Of a stretch of 64,000 bases of DNA, positions 1 to 9,100 are shown one piece after another. The notes under the pieces were generated by a model. It ran no database searches, had not been told where the DNA came from, and worked only from the letters and a program-made list of their open reading frames with translations. How positions within the stretch are numbered: position 1 is the first letter of the stretch; each line of letters starts with the position of its first letter. A program made the translations under genes and the position numbers. The stretch lies in NCBI GenBank assembly GCA_963777725.1, contig CAVZRR010000014.1, positions 248,001-312,000 on the forward strand. Reading direction: 5' to 3'. The stretch comes from RPQJ01 sp963777725. Lineage in GTDB: Bacteria; Pseudomonadota; Gammaproteobacteria; Steroidobacterales; Steroidobacteraceae.

Positions 1-470
1 CACCAGCATGGCCGTCGTGTCGACGCGCGTGCTCGGCGGTGACCACGAGATGGACCGCGAGGCGCGCCGCCTGCAGGCCGTGCTGGGGCAGGCTCGCGAG
101 GACGCGATGCTCGAGGGCCGCGACGTCGGCCTGCGCATCGACGCGCTCGGCTACGATTTCCTGCGCTACGACGGCCGCAACGAGCGCTGGGAAACGGTCA
201 CCGAGGATCCCCTGCTGCGCGAGCGGCTCTTTCCCGACGGCATGAGTGCCGGGCTCGTGGCTCGAATCCCGGCGCGTCCAGTTGCCCGAGCGCAGCCTGC
301 CCAACGAGCGCGCGCCCGCTTCCCCGCAGGTCGTCGTGCTGGCCTCGGGCGATCTCGTGCCGTTCGAGGTGCGCCTGGAACGGGCCGGCACCGAGGAGAC
401 CCGCGCGATCGCGGGATACGCGGACGGCAAGATCGAAATCCTGGCCGACGATGAAAATGCACGCCGTTGA
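1..470 (+). CDS. gspH: GspH minor pseudopilin of type II secretion, 5'-truncated by window edge and frameshifted
   Basis: Minor pseudopilin of the type II secretion pseudopilus in the inner membrane and periplasm. The prepilin signal and membrane helix lie before the window. The visible part begins in frame 2 just after the helix and runs to the typical LRERLFPDGM. The continuation WLESRRVQLPERSLPNERAP and the C-terminal strands PQVVVLASGDLVPFEV are in frame 3. Removing one base between about 248 and 260 (for example in GGG 251-253) joins the two halves. The second half stops at 470, overlapping gspI by 20 bp. Identity rests on the PQVVVLASGDL..PF block and on the gspI-N genes that follow. 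A sequencing insertion is more likely than a dead gene because the rest of the operon is intact, but the sequence cannot decide this. Confidence 0.8.
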
Positions 471-1029
471 GCGCGCCAGTCGCCCCCTGCGACGGCGGGG
501 CTTCACGCTCATCGAGGTGCTCGCCGCGCTGGTGATCGTGGCACTCGGCATGCTCGGGGTCATCGAGGCGGTCACCCAGACGGCTCGCAACGGGACTTAC
601 CTGCGCGACAAGACGCTGGCCCACTGGATCGCGATGAACCTGATCACCGAGCAACGCCTGCAGTCGAGTCCGCCCGAGGTCACCAAATCGTCCGACGAGG
701 TCGAGTTCGCGGGCCAGCGCTGGCGCTGGACGATGGTCGTGACGCAGACCCAGGTCGACAGCCTGCGGCGCATGGACGTCTCGGTGCGACGCGCCGAGGC
801 CCCCGAAGACTCGTCGCTCACGAACGTGACCGGGTTCTACGGGACCGCGATCGGCGCTGCGGGCGGCGGCAGCGTGGATTGGGTCGGCGCGCAGAGCGGC
901 GATCCGGCGGACGAAGGCGACGATGCCGGTGACGGCGGTGACGGTGACGGTGACACCACCACCCCGCCCGGGGATTCACCGCCCGTTGACCCGCAGCCCA
1001 CCCCCGACCCGTCCGAGGAAGAGGAATGA
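451..1029 (+). CDS. gspI: GspI minor pseudopilin with unusual acidic C-terminal tail
   Basis: Minor pseudopilin that helps form the tip of the type II secretion pseudopilus. A prepilin peptidase site is seen as RRRG|FTLIEVLAALVIVALG, with F at residue 18 and the Glu at +5, followed by the hydrophobic helix. The globular domain runs to about residue 130. Family members are usually near 120-130 residues; this one has 192. The extra 50-60 residues are Gly/Asp/Pro/Glu-rich, include DEGDDAGDGGDGDGD, and end in four Glu. A GGTGAC hexamer repeat encodes part of the tail. The stop overlaps gspJ by 4 bp. The tail is real in this frame and its function is unknown. Confidence 0.92.
   Translation: MKMHAVERASRPLRRRGFTLIEVLAALVIVALGMLGVIEAVTQTARNGTYLRDKTLAHWIAMNLITEQRLQSSPPEVTKSSDEVEFAGQRWRWTMVVTQTQVDSLRRMDVSVRRAEAPEDSSLTNVTGFYGTAIGAAGGGSVDWVGAQSGDPADEGDDAGDGGDGDGDTTTPPGDSPPVDPQPTPDPSEEEE
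926..957 (+). repeat. Short tandem GGTGAC repeat inside gspI
   Basis: Imperfect hexamer repeats (GGTGAC, GGCGGTGAC, GGTGAC, GGTGAC) lie in the 3' part of gspI and encode the Gly-Asp tail. Such tracts can change length by slippage in units of two residues without changing the frame. Confidence 0.6.
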
Positions 1030-1649
1030 TGTCGCGCACGCCGCGTTCCGCGGGCGGCTTCACGCTGATGGAGCTGCTGGTCGCGATGGCGATCTTCGCG
1101 ATCATCGGCACGCTCGCACTGTCGGGCTATACCGAGCTGCAGCGCCAGAGCGAATACGCTGAGTTGCGCCTCGCGCGGATTCGCGAAGTGCAGCGCGCCG
1201 TGCAGACGCTCGGCCAGGACCTCGCCCAGATCGAACCACGCCCGATCCGCGAACCGCTCGGTGACACCCGCCTGCCCGCGGTGCTCGCCGGGGAATCGGT
1301 CGAGTATCGGCTGGAGTTCACGCGGGCCGGCTGGAGCAACACCGCAGGGCTCGCGCGCCCGACGCTGCAGCGTGTCGGCTACCGGCTCGACCAGGACGGC
1401 CTCTGGCGCGACCACTGGCCCGTGCTGGACCGCACGCTGTCCAACGAACCGATCCGGGTGAAGATGCTGGGCGGCGTGCGTGCCGTGCGTTTTCGGTTCA
1501 TGAACAGCGGTCGCGAATGGGTCGAGCGCTGGCCCGCACCAGGCGGAGCGTCCGGACCGGACGAGCGTGCGCGACCGGCGGCCATCGAAGTCGTGCTCGA
1601 CCTCGAGGACTGGGGCGAGATCCGCCGCTTGATCGAGGTGTCGGGTTGA
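1026..1649 (+). CDS. gspJ: GspJ minor pseudopilin
   Basis: Minor pseudopilin of the type II secretion tip complex, which assembles with GspI and GspK. The prepilin motif is GG|FTLMELLVAMAIFAIIGTL near residues 10-30, with Glu at +5. The 207-residue length is normal for GspJ, and the C-terminal AAIEVVLDLEDWGEIRRL resembles the conserved end of the family. The start overlaps the gspI stop (ATGA) and the stop overlaps the gspK TTG start, so translation is probably coupled. Identification by motif, length and position is firm. Confidence 0.93.
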   Translation: MMSRTPRSAGGFTLMELLVAMAIFAIIGTLALSGYTELQRQSEYAELRLARIREVQRAVQTLGQDLAQIEPRPIREPLGDTRLPAVLAGESVEYRLEFTRAGWSNTAGLARPTLQRVGYRLDQDGLWRDHWPVLDRTLSNEPIRVKMLGGVRAVRFRFMNSGREWVERWPAPGGASGPDERARPAAIEVVLDLEDWGEIRRLIEVSG

Positions 1650-2605
1650 TCGCGCGGCCTCCTCGCCTCGCCGCACGACGGCGGCAACGCGGCGTGGCGT
1701 TGATCACCGCCGTGCTGATGGTGGCGCTCGCCACGATGCTCGCCGTCGACGTCAGTTTCCGCGGCGCGCTCGACCAGCGCCGCAGTGCGACGCTGTTCGC
1801 GCTCGACCAGTCGCTCGAGATCGCCCTGGGCGCCGAAGCCTGGGCCGCCGATTTCCTGAAGCAGGACCTGCAGGAATCGCAGACCGACCACCTCGGCGAG
1901 ACCTGGGCGCGGCCCTTGCCGCCGCTGCCGATCGATGGCGGCACCGTCGAGGGTCGCCTCGAGGACCTGCAGGGCCGCTTCAACGTCAACAACCTGATCC
2001 TTGCGGACGGCACGACGAACGCGGATGCGGTCAAGCAGCTGGAGCGGATCCTCGCGGTGCTCGAGATCGAGCCGACCTGGGCCGCTGCGATCGCCGACTG
2101 GATCGACCAGGACGCGCAGCCCGGCTTTCCGGATGGCGCCGAGGACAGCGTCTACACCGGACAGGCGCCCCCGCACCTGACCGCCAACATGCCCGTGACG
2201 CGGGTCAGTGAACTGATGGTGCTGCCCGGCTTCGGCGCGGAGCGCTACCTGCGACTGCGGCCGTATCTCGCCGCGTTGCCGGTCGGCACGAAGCTCAACG
2301 TCTGCACGGCGCCCGGCATCGTGCTCGATGCGCTCAGCGAGGGCACGCGCGAGTTCGGGCTGGATGCCGAGGATCTCCTCAAGCGGCGCAAGGACGCGTG
2401 TTTCCCGTCGCTCGAGGAGCTGCGCGGCGCGCTCGGCGACGAGACTTATAACCAGGTCAAGAACTCGCTCACGGAATCGAGCGGTTACTTCCGCGCGACG
2501 GTGTGGGTCACTATTGGCACCACCCAGTTCACCCTGTACAGTCTGCTCGCGCGCGGCGGAGCCGGCTCGATCCGGCCGGTGCTGCGCAGTTTCGGCAGCG
2601 AATAA
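1646..2605 (+). CDS. gspK: GspK minor pseudopilin, TTG start
   Basis: Large minor pseudopilin (319 residues) that caps the type II secretion pseudopilus. The prepilin cleavage region is RRQRG|VALITAVLMVALATML. As usual for GspK, the Glu at +5 of other pseudopilins is absent. EDLQGRFNVNNLI (about residues 107-119) is a GspK hallmark. The start is TTG at 1646, overlapping the gspJ TGA by three bases (TTGA); no ATG or GTG is available just before the signal sequence. It is followed after 14 bp by gspL. Confidence 0.9.
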   Translation: MIARPPRLAARRRQRGVALITAVLMVALATMLAVDVSFRGALDQRRSATLFALDQSLEIALGAEAWAADFLKQDLQESQTDHLGETWARPLPPLPIDGGTVEGRLEDLQGRFNVNNLILADGTTNADAVKQLERILAVLEIEPTWAAAIADWIDQDAQPGFPDGAEDSVYTGQAPPHLTANMPVTRVSELMVLPGFGAERYLRLRPYLAALPVGTKLNVCTAPGIVLDALSEGTREFGLDAEDLLKRRKDACFPSLEELRGALGDETYNQVKNSLTESSGYFRATVWVTIGTTQFTLYSLLARGGAGSIRPVLRSFGSE

Positions 2606-2619
2606 CGCCTCGAGGTCCG

Positions 2620-3855
2620 ATGTCTGAGACGCTGGTGATTCGGCTCCGTGCCGCCGAGGAGGCGCCGGCGTCGTGGCTCATCGTGGATTCGAACGGCGCC
2701 CGCTCGGGCCCCGTCCAGACCGGTCCCGTGGCCGACGCATTGGGCGCGTCGCAGGGTCGCCGCGTCGTGCTGCTCGTCGCGGGCAGCGAGATCACGCTGG
2801 CCGAACCCGAACTTCCGGTGCGCGGCGGCGCGCGCCTCGCGCAGGCCGTGCCGTTCGCGCTCGAGGAGCAGCTCGCCTCCGACGTCGAAGCGCTGCACTT
2901 CGCCGTCGGAGCACGCACGGCCGGATCCGTCGGGACGCCCGTCGCGGTGGTCGCGCGCAGCCAGCTCGACCGTTGGCATGCTCAATGTGACGCCGCAGGC
3001 ATTCACCCCGATGCCGCATATGCCGATTCGACGGCGCTGCCCGCCACGCCGGGCAGCTGCACGCTGCTGCTCGACGAGCCTTCGCTGTACGTGAGCCGGG
3101 CCGACGGGCTGCCGTTCGTGCTCGACGCGACTCCGCTCGCCGCCGCGCTCGACCTGGTCATCGCCGAGCCTGGTGCGGCCGGCGAAACCAGCGAGCACGT
3201 CACGTTCTACACGACGCCGACCGAGTACGAACGACATCGCGAGGTCATCGAGGGCCTGCGCGCGCGGACTGCGACGCTGCAGGTCAAGCTGCTGCCGGAC
3301 GGGCCGCTGCCCCTGCTCGCGCCGCAGGCGGCGACCGGCGCCGGCATCAACCTGCTGCAGGGCACCTATGCGCCGCGCTCATCGCTCGGCACGAAGGTGC
3401 GCGAGTGGCGGCTGCCGGCCGCGCTCGCCGCCGCCACGGCGTTGCTGTTCGTGACGACCCAGGCGGTCTCGTTCTGGCAGTCGAGCCGTGCCGAGAAGGC
3501 GCTCGACGCGCAGATCGCCGAGATCTTTGCGCAGGCGTTGCCGGGGCAACCTGTCGTCGACGTCCGGGCCCAGATGCAGGGCGCCTTGGCGTCACGGGGC
3601 GCAGCCGGTAGCGGCTTGCTGCCGGTGGTGTCGGTGCTGGCCCAAGCGATCGCGCAGGCGCCCAGCGCGCGGATCGAGGCGATGAGCTTCCGGGGCAACG
3701 CTCTCGAGCTGCGGCTGACGGCGCCCACGGTCGAATCGCTGGACGGCATCAAGCAGGCGATGAGTCGCGACGGGATCACCGTGGAGCTCCAGTCCGCGAC
3801 GCCGCGCGACGGCGTAGTCGAAGGCCGCTTCCAGGTCCGGGTCGGGCAGGCATGA
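2620..3855 (+). CDS. gspL: GspL inner-membrane assembly protein of type II secretion
   Basis: GspL links the cytoplasmic ATPase GspE to GspM in the inner-membrane platform. The 411 residues have a cytoplasmic actin-like N-terminal domain (about 1-250), one membrane helix near 264-283 (LPAALAAATALLFVTTQAVS) and a periplasmic ferredoxin-like domain. The ATG at 2620 follows GAGGT. The stop overlaps gspM by 4 bp. Sequence conservation of GspL is low, so the call uses topology and operon position as well. Confidence 0.88.
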   Translation: MSETLVIRLRAAEEAPASWLIVDSNGARSGPVQTGPVADALGASQGRRVVLLVAGSEITLAEPELPVRGGARLAQAVPFALEEQLASDVEALHFAVGARTAGSVGTPVAVVARSQLDRWHAQCDAAGIHPDAAYADSTALPATPGSCTLLLDEPSLYVSRADGLPFVLDATPLAAALDLVIAEPGAAGETSEHVTFYTTPTEYERHREVIEGLRARTATLQVKLLPDGPLPLLAPQAATGAGINLLQGTYAPRSSLGTKVREWRLPAALAAATALLFVTTQAVSFWQSSRAEKALDAQIAEIFAQALPGQPVVDVRAQMQGALASRGAAGSGLLPVVSVLAQAIAQAPSARIEAMSFRGNALELRLTAPTVESLDGIKQAMSRDGITVELQSATPRDGVVEGRFQVRVGQA

Positions 3856-4355
3856 ACGATCAGCTGCGCGACTGGCTGGCTGGCCTCGCCCCGCGCGAGC
3901 GCAATCTCGTCTACGCGGCGGGCGGCCTCGTGATCATCGCCCTGCTCTATTTCGTGCTGGTGCTGCCGATCACGACGATGGCCGCGAAACGCGCGGCGCG
4001 CGTGGAGCAGAAGACAGCCGACCTCGCGTGGATGCGCCAGGTCGCACCGCAGGTGACAGCGGCTGCGGCCGCGGGCGCCGTCGCCGACAGCGGCGAATCG
4101 CTCGTCGTGCTCGTCGATCGGACGGGGCGCGAAGCGGGTCTGGGCGGGGCACTGCGCGACCAGAGCCCGAGCGGCGACCAGGGCCTGCGCTTGCGTCTCG
4201 AGGCCGCGCCGTTCGACGTGCTGGTCGTCTGGCTCGCGAGCCTGCAGCAGCAGCATGGCGTCAAGGTCGAAGCGGCGACGATCGATGCGACGGCGACCCC
4301 GGGTCTCGTCAACGCCAGCCTGACGCTGACTCATGGCGCGACGGCGGGTCCCTGA
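3852..4355 (+). CDS. gspM: GspM inner-membrane assembly protein of type II secretion
   Basis: GspM forms the inner-membrane platform with GspL. It has 167 residues, a short cytoplasmic start, one membrane helix near 20-40 (LVYAAGGLVIIALLYFVLVL) and a periplasmic ferredoxin-like domain containing LRLRLEAAPFDVLVVWL, typical of the family. It overlaps gspL (ATGA) and overlaps gspN by 23 bp. Small size, topology and position between gspL and gspN make the call good despite weak family conservation. Confidence 0.87.
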   Translation: MNDQLRDWLAGLAPRERNLVYAAGGLVIIALLYFVLVLPITTMAAKRAARVEQKTADLAWMRQVAPQVTAAAAAGAVADSGESLVVLVDRTGREAGLGGALRDQSPSGDQGLRLRLEAAPFDVLVVWLASLQQQHGVKVEAATIDATATPGLVNASLTLTHGATAGP

Positions 4356-5145
4356 GCGACCGGCGCCTGCCGCGCCGGTATCGTCCAAACGTCGCTGGTG
4401 GCTGATTGCGTTCGGCCTTGCAGCCGTGCTCGCCTTCGCTATCGCGACGCTGCCGGCCAGTATCCTCGCGCGCCAGCTACCGCGCCTCGGCCTCTCGGCG
4501 GCTGCGCTGTCGGGCTCCGTGTGGACCGGGCATGCGCAGGCGCTGTCCTGGCGCACCGCGCCGCTCGGTGACGTGAGCTGGTCCATTTCACCGCTGTCCC
4601 TGTTGCGTGGCCGCGTTGCCGGCGACCTCGAGCTGGTGCGGACGGATGGCCGTGTGCGCTCCGCCTTCAGCGTGTCGCTCGGCGGCCAGCTGCGACTCGC
4701 GGGCGTGACGGCCGACCTGCCGGTCGAAGCACTGGCAACGCTGCCGATCGGCCTGCCGCGCGGTTGGCGTGGTCGCATCGCCGGGCAATTCGAGGAAATC
4801 GTCGTCCAGGACGGTTGGCCCACCTCGCTGCGCGGCACGCTCGACATGGACGGCTTGATCGCGCCGCCGCCGCGCAGCACGACGATCGGCAGTTATCAAG
4901 TCGTGATCCCGGACCCGCAGGCGGGCGCCACCGGTGCGGACGAGTTGCACGCCCGCGTGACCGACAAGGACGGCCCCTTCTCGTTCGACGGCCGCTTCAC
5001 GCTGGGTGCCGACCGCAGTTTCCTGCTCGAGGGAACGCTCGCGCCACGGGGCAACACGCCGCCTGCGCTTGTGCGTTCGCTGGAACTGCTGGGACCGGCC
5101 GACGCCGCGGGACGCCGCCCGGTGAGCGTCAGCGGAACCCTTTAG
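4333..5145 (+). CDS. gspN: GspN type II secretion protein
   Basis: GspN is an accessory inner-membrane/periplasmic protein found in some type II secretion operons. It has 270 residues, a basic N-terminus, a membrane helix near 22-43 (WWLIAFGLAAVLAFAIATLP), then a beta-rich periplasmic region with the family-like LSGSVWTGHAQALSW and LGDVSWSISPLSLLRGRV. It is the last gene of the operon. Its stop overlaps the stop of the convergent diguanylate cyclase gene by 4 bp, so no room remains for a separate terminator. Confidence 0.87.
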   Translation: MARRRVPERPAPAAPVSSKRRWWLIAFGLAAVLAFAIATLPASILARQLPRLGLSAAALSGSVWTGHAQALSWRTAPLGDVSWSISPLSLLRGRVAGDLELVRTDGRVRSAFSVSLGGQLRLAGVTADLPVEALATLPIGLPRGWRGRIAGQFEEIVVQDGWPTSLRGTLDMDGLIAPPPRSTTIGSYQVVIPDPQAGATGADELHARVTDKDGPFSFDGRFTLGADRSFLLEGTLAPRGNTPPALVRSLELLGPADAAGRRPVSVSGTL

Positions 5146-6083
5146 CCGGCGACGTCGTCCGCCGGATCCCACTTCAGTGCGGTCCCCGTGCTGATCGACG
5201 GATCCCAGCTGCAGGCCCGGTTGCGACCGGTGACCTTCGCCAGCAGCACCGCCTTGTCCGCGCGGTCGATCGACTCCTCGACGACCAGGTCCGGGTCCAG
5301 CAGTGCGAGCCCGAACGAGGCGGTCGCGTGGATCGGACGGCCATCGGCACTGACGACGAACGGCACCTTGCCGAAGCCTTGCCGGATGCGCTCGACCAGG
5401 TGCTCGGCATCGGCCAGCCCAGTGCCGGGCAGCAGCAGCAGGAACTCGTCGCCACCGTAACGAAAGATCTTGTCGTACGGTCGCAGGTGCTGCATCACGT
5501 ACTCGATGGCGCCGGTCAGGATCAGGTCGCCGACCGCATGCCCGTGCGTGTCGTTGATCGTCTTGAGGTGATCGAGGTCCATGAAGGCGATGCAGCAATG
5601 CTGGACGTGCCGCCTCGCGAGCTCCCGCCGCTCGCGCAGCTCGGGCAGCAACTGGGCACGACCGTACGCGCCCGTCAGCACGTCGCTGTCGCGCAAACTG
5701 CCCTGGATCTCGTGCCGCAGGGTGTCGAGCGCGAGGCGCAAGCGCGCGCCGGTCCCCATCAGTTCGTCGAAGCTCTCGCGCGCCAGCGTCCCGTGCCCGA
5801 CCGCTTCGCGGAGCACCCGCGCCGCGATCCGGTGCAGGATCTCGTGCTCGCTCGCCATCGCGACGAACAGCGACTGGTCGCGGAGCTCCGTGGACGCGCG
5901 CCCGTAATACCACTGGCCGAAGCGGCAGTGCCGGTGGGCATCCCCGGCGAGATCGACCGGGCTGCACGGCAGGCGGCAGACGATCGTGCGCAGCACGTTC
6001 TCGAGCCAGTGCTCGTGGTCGCGGACGGCCTGCTCGAGCTGCTCGAGCGTACGCCGCAAGACCGTCGGATTCGCTTTGAACAT
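5142..6083 (-). CDS. DgcZ-like diguanylate cyclase with N-terminal zinc-binding CZB domain
   Basis: Predicted cytoplasmic enzyme making cyclic di-GMP from GTP. The N-terminal ~130 residues match the CZB (chemoreceptor zinc-binding) fold: His in RDHEHWLENV, Cys in HCRFGQWYYG and two His in ASEHEILHR are the expected Zn ligands. The C-terminal GGDEF domain has LDHLKTINDTHGHAVGD and the active-site RYGGDEFLLLLP. RPYD five residues upstream of GGDEF is an intact inhibitory I-site. This domain order is that of E. coli DgcZ (YdeH), whose activity is inhibited by zinc. The ATG at 6083 fits the CZB start; an ATG 63 bp further upstream (6146) is also possible. Convergent with gspN. Confidence 0.88.
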   Translation of the reverse strand: MFKANPTVLRRTLEQLEQAVRDHEHWLENVLRTIVCRLPCSPVDLAGDAHRHCRFGQWYYGRASTELRDQSLFVAMASEHEILHRIAARVLREAVGHGTLARESFDELMGTGARLRLALDTLRHEIQGSLRDSDVLTGAYGRAQLLPELRERRELARRHVQHCCIAFMDLDHLKTINDTHGHAVGDLILTGAIEYVMQHLRPYDKIFRYGGDEFLLLLPGTGLADAEHLVERIRQGFGKVPFVVSADGRPIHATASFGLALLDPDLVVEESIDRADKAVLLAKVTGRNRACSWDPSISTGTALKWDPADDVAG

Positions 6084-6177
6084 GGCGCGTGTCCCCGTGC
6101 CATCAGGGACGGTTTCAGCGTGGCACAGCGGGCGCTGGCCGACCATTCAGGCTTACCGCAATCCCGGCCGTCGCAGT

Positions 6178-9100
6178 TCACGTTTCAGGAAAAATCCCCG
6201 GCCACTCCCGCCATGCCTCCAGCAGCGGAAAATACAAGCCGAGCCGCACGGGCTCGGGGCCGAGCTTGCGCATCAGCGCAGCGTAGCGCTCGAGTTGCGG
6301 CCGGTAGCGCTCCTGCTCGCGATCCAGAAATTCCTCGAGTCCCGCGCCCTCGTGGCGACTGGTCTTGTAGTCGACGATCCAGCGCACGCCGTCGGCATCC
6401 ACGAAGGTCCGGTCGATTACCACACGCACGAGCTCGGCCCCGACCCGACCGGTGAGTTCGAGCTCGGTGGCCGAGTCGCGATGGCTCGCGTCGAGCAGCC
6501 ACCGGCCGCGCTCTTGCGCCAGCGCGCGTTCGATCGCGCTCGCGGCGCGTGCCAGCGACGCAGCGCGCAGCTCCGGCGGAACGCCGAGTTCCGCCAGTTC
6601 GTGCTCCCAGCGCCGGCGAAGACGCGGGTCCGCGGGATTCGACTGCGCGCGGTCGCGGGCGATGCGTTGCAGTTCGCGATGCACCACGGTACCCACGTGG
6701 CGCGCCGTCTCCGTCGCCCAGTCGAACTCGACCATCGGTGTCGCTGCGGCGCGCGGCAACACCTGCGACTCGATTCGCGGCGCGCGGGGCCCAACCGCGA
6801 TTCCCCAGTCCGCCGGCAAACGGCGCAGCGGCGGTTCACGCGTCGATTCCGGAGCCTGCTCGCTCTCCATCGCGCCCAGCACCGCCAGGCGCTCGACGAA
6901 TTCGTGGCCCACGGCCGGCCACAGCAGGCCGAGCGCCGAATTCGCCGCCGGACGGCGTACCACGGGTGGATCGTCCTGCTCCTGCACCTGCGCACTGCCG
7001 AAGAGGTGCAGCCAGCGCTCCGCGCGGGTCGCCGCGACGTACAGCAGGCGGCGGCGCTCCTGCAGCAGTTTCTCGTGCTCAAGCGCCTCGAGCCACCGAT
7101 AGAGCAGGTTCGGTTCCGCGCCCGTCCGGGCCACCGGCGCCACGATCAGTTCGTCGCGTCCGGCGAGCGGAAGCTTGAGCCAGTGCAGCAGGCGCCTGGG
7201 ATCGCGTCCCGGCAGCCGCTCGAGCGCGGGCACGATCACGGTGTCGTACTGCAGGCCCTTGGCCTTGTGCACGGTCAACAACTCGACGCGAACGTCGGCC
7301 CGCTCCCGCGAGGGTGCGTAGAGCTTCTCGAGCGCGCGCCCGAGGCGCTCGAGGTCCACGGGTCCGGCCTGCCGCGCTTCGAGATCCGCGAGCGTTTCGA
7401 GATAGGCCTCGGCCTCATCGAGCCCACGCGCGGAGCCCAGGGTCGCCGGTCCGCCGAGTGCGTTCCAGGCGCGTTCGACCGTGTCGCGCAAACCGAGATG
7501 CTGTAACTCGGACTGGGCCAGCTCGAGCACGCGCCATGCTCGTTCCAGTCTCGGGCGCGACGCGACATCGACACGCGCGCGACGTGCTGGATCGCGCAAC
7601 AGCTCGACGATCGTCGCTTCGCGGTCGTCGCCGAACAGCGTGTACAGCGCCTCAAGCGTCAGTCCGCACCACGGCGCGCGCAGTACCGCGAGCCAGGCCG
7701 GGCGATCGGCGAGATGCGCCAACGCGCGCGTGAGCGAGAGCAGGTCGAGCACGACGGGCCGCTCGCCGAGCGGATCGATGTCGGTGGCGCGGAACGCGAT
7801 GCCCTGTCCGGCCAGCTCGGCGACGATGTGCACGAGGTGACTGCGGCCCTGCACGAGAACGCCGATCCGCGCGTCTGGGTCCGACGCCAGGCGCTCGCGA
7901 ACGATCAGGGCCACCTGTTCGGCTTCGTACAAACGGCTGCGGCGCAACAGCGCGTGCACCTTCACGCCGCCCTCGCCCGTTGCCTCGGGCCGGGCCACGC
8001 TCGGTGCGTAGCTCACCGCGCCGCGCAACAAGTCGTCGGCCTCGGGCAGCACCTGTGCGAAACAGTCGTTGATCCAGTCGACGACGGGCACGGTCGAGCG
8101 GAAGTTCACGGCGAGCGTGAGCGGCTCCAACTCGAGGTCGCCGAGTCCGCGGTCGCGGATGTCGAGGAACAGGCCGACCTCCGCATTGCGAAACCGGTAA
8201 ATGGACTGCATCGGATCGCCGACCAGGAACAGCGTGCGCCCGTCGTCGCGCTGCCAACCCGCAGTCAGCGCCTCTATCAGCCTCACCTGCGCTTCTGAGG
8301 TGTCCTGGAACTCGTCGACCAGCACGTGGGCCAGCCGCGCGTCGAGCGCCAGCGCGGTGTCGGTCGGCGCGTCCGCGCTGCCCAGTGACTGCCTGGCGGC
8401 CCAGGCGAAGCGCGGGTAGTCGGCGACGCGCCGCTCGGCGAACACCAGCTCGAGTTCCGCGACCGCGAGCCGGAGCACGCGGAACTGCGCGAGCAGCACC
8501 CGCCACTCGTCGGCGTCGTACTCGGGCGACGGCAGCTCGCGCACCGCATGCAGCAGCGCCACGGCCTCCTCGTGCTCGCCGAGCGCCGCGGCCACGAGAC
8601 CCGCACGCCGCTTGAGGTCCTGGCCGACCTTCCCGGGCGGAATGCCGACCCGCTTGTCGAATGCCGAGCGCACCTTGCCGTCGGCCGTGAGCAGCAGTTG
8701 CGCCAGGCCCTGCCACCGCGCCGCGCTCGCGTGCGGGCCGTCGGTCCGCTGCGTCGCGTCGTTCCACGCACAGATCGCAGACGCCGCACCCTCGGCCGCC
8801 AGGTTGCGAGCAGCCGCCGCTGCAATCTCCGCCGCATCGCGCAGCAGCGTCTGCGGAATCGCGCGCTGCAACGACTCGAGGTGACTCCCCACCAATTGTT
8901 GCCGCGCCCCCTCCAGGTGTTCGCGCAGGCGCGCCTGTTCCGCATCGCTGCGCACGTCGTCTGGTAGCACCGGCAGCCAGGCCTCGCGACGCATCAGCAT
9001 CTCGATCACGAGCTCGACGAAGGGTCCGACGCGATTGTCGACGTGCGCGAGCAGCGTCGCGACCGCCGCGGAGTCCGACGGCGCACCGTGCGGCAACTGC

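Noticed and set aside
4588..5967. Long minus-strand open frame across gspN and the cyclase gene
   Set aside because: It is antisense to gspN and out of frame with the cyclase. Its Arg/Ala/Pro-rich content is typical of shadow frames in GC-rich DNA.
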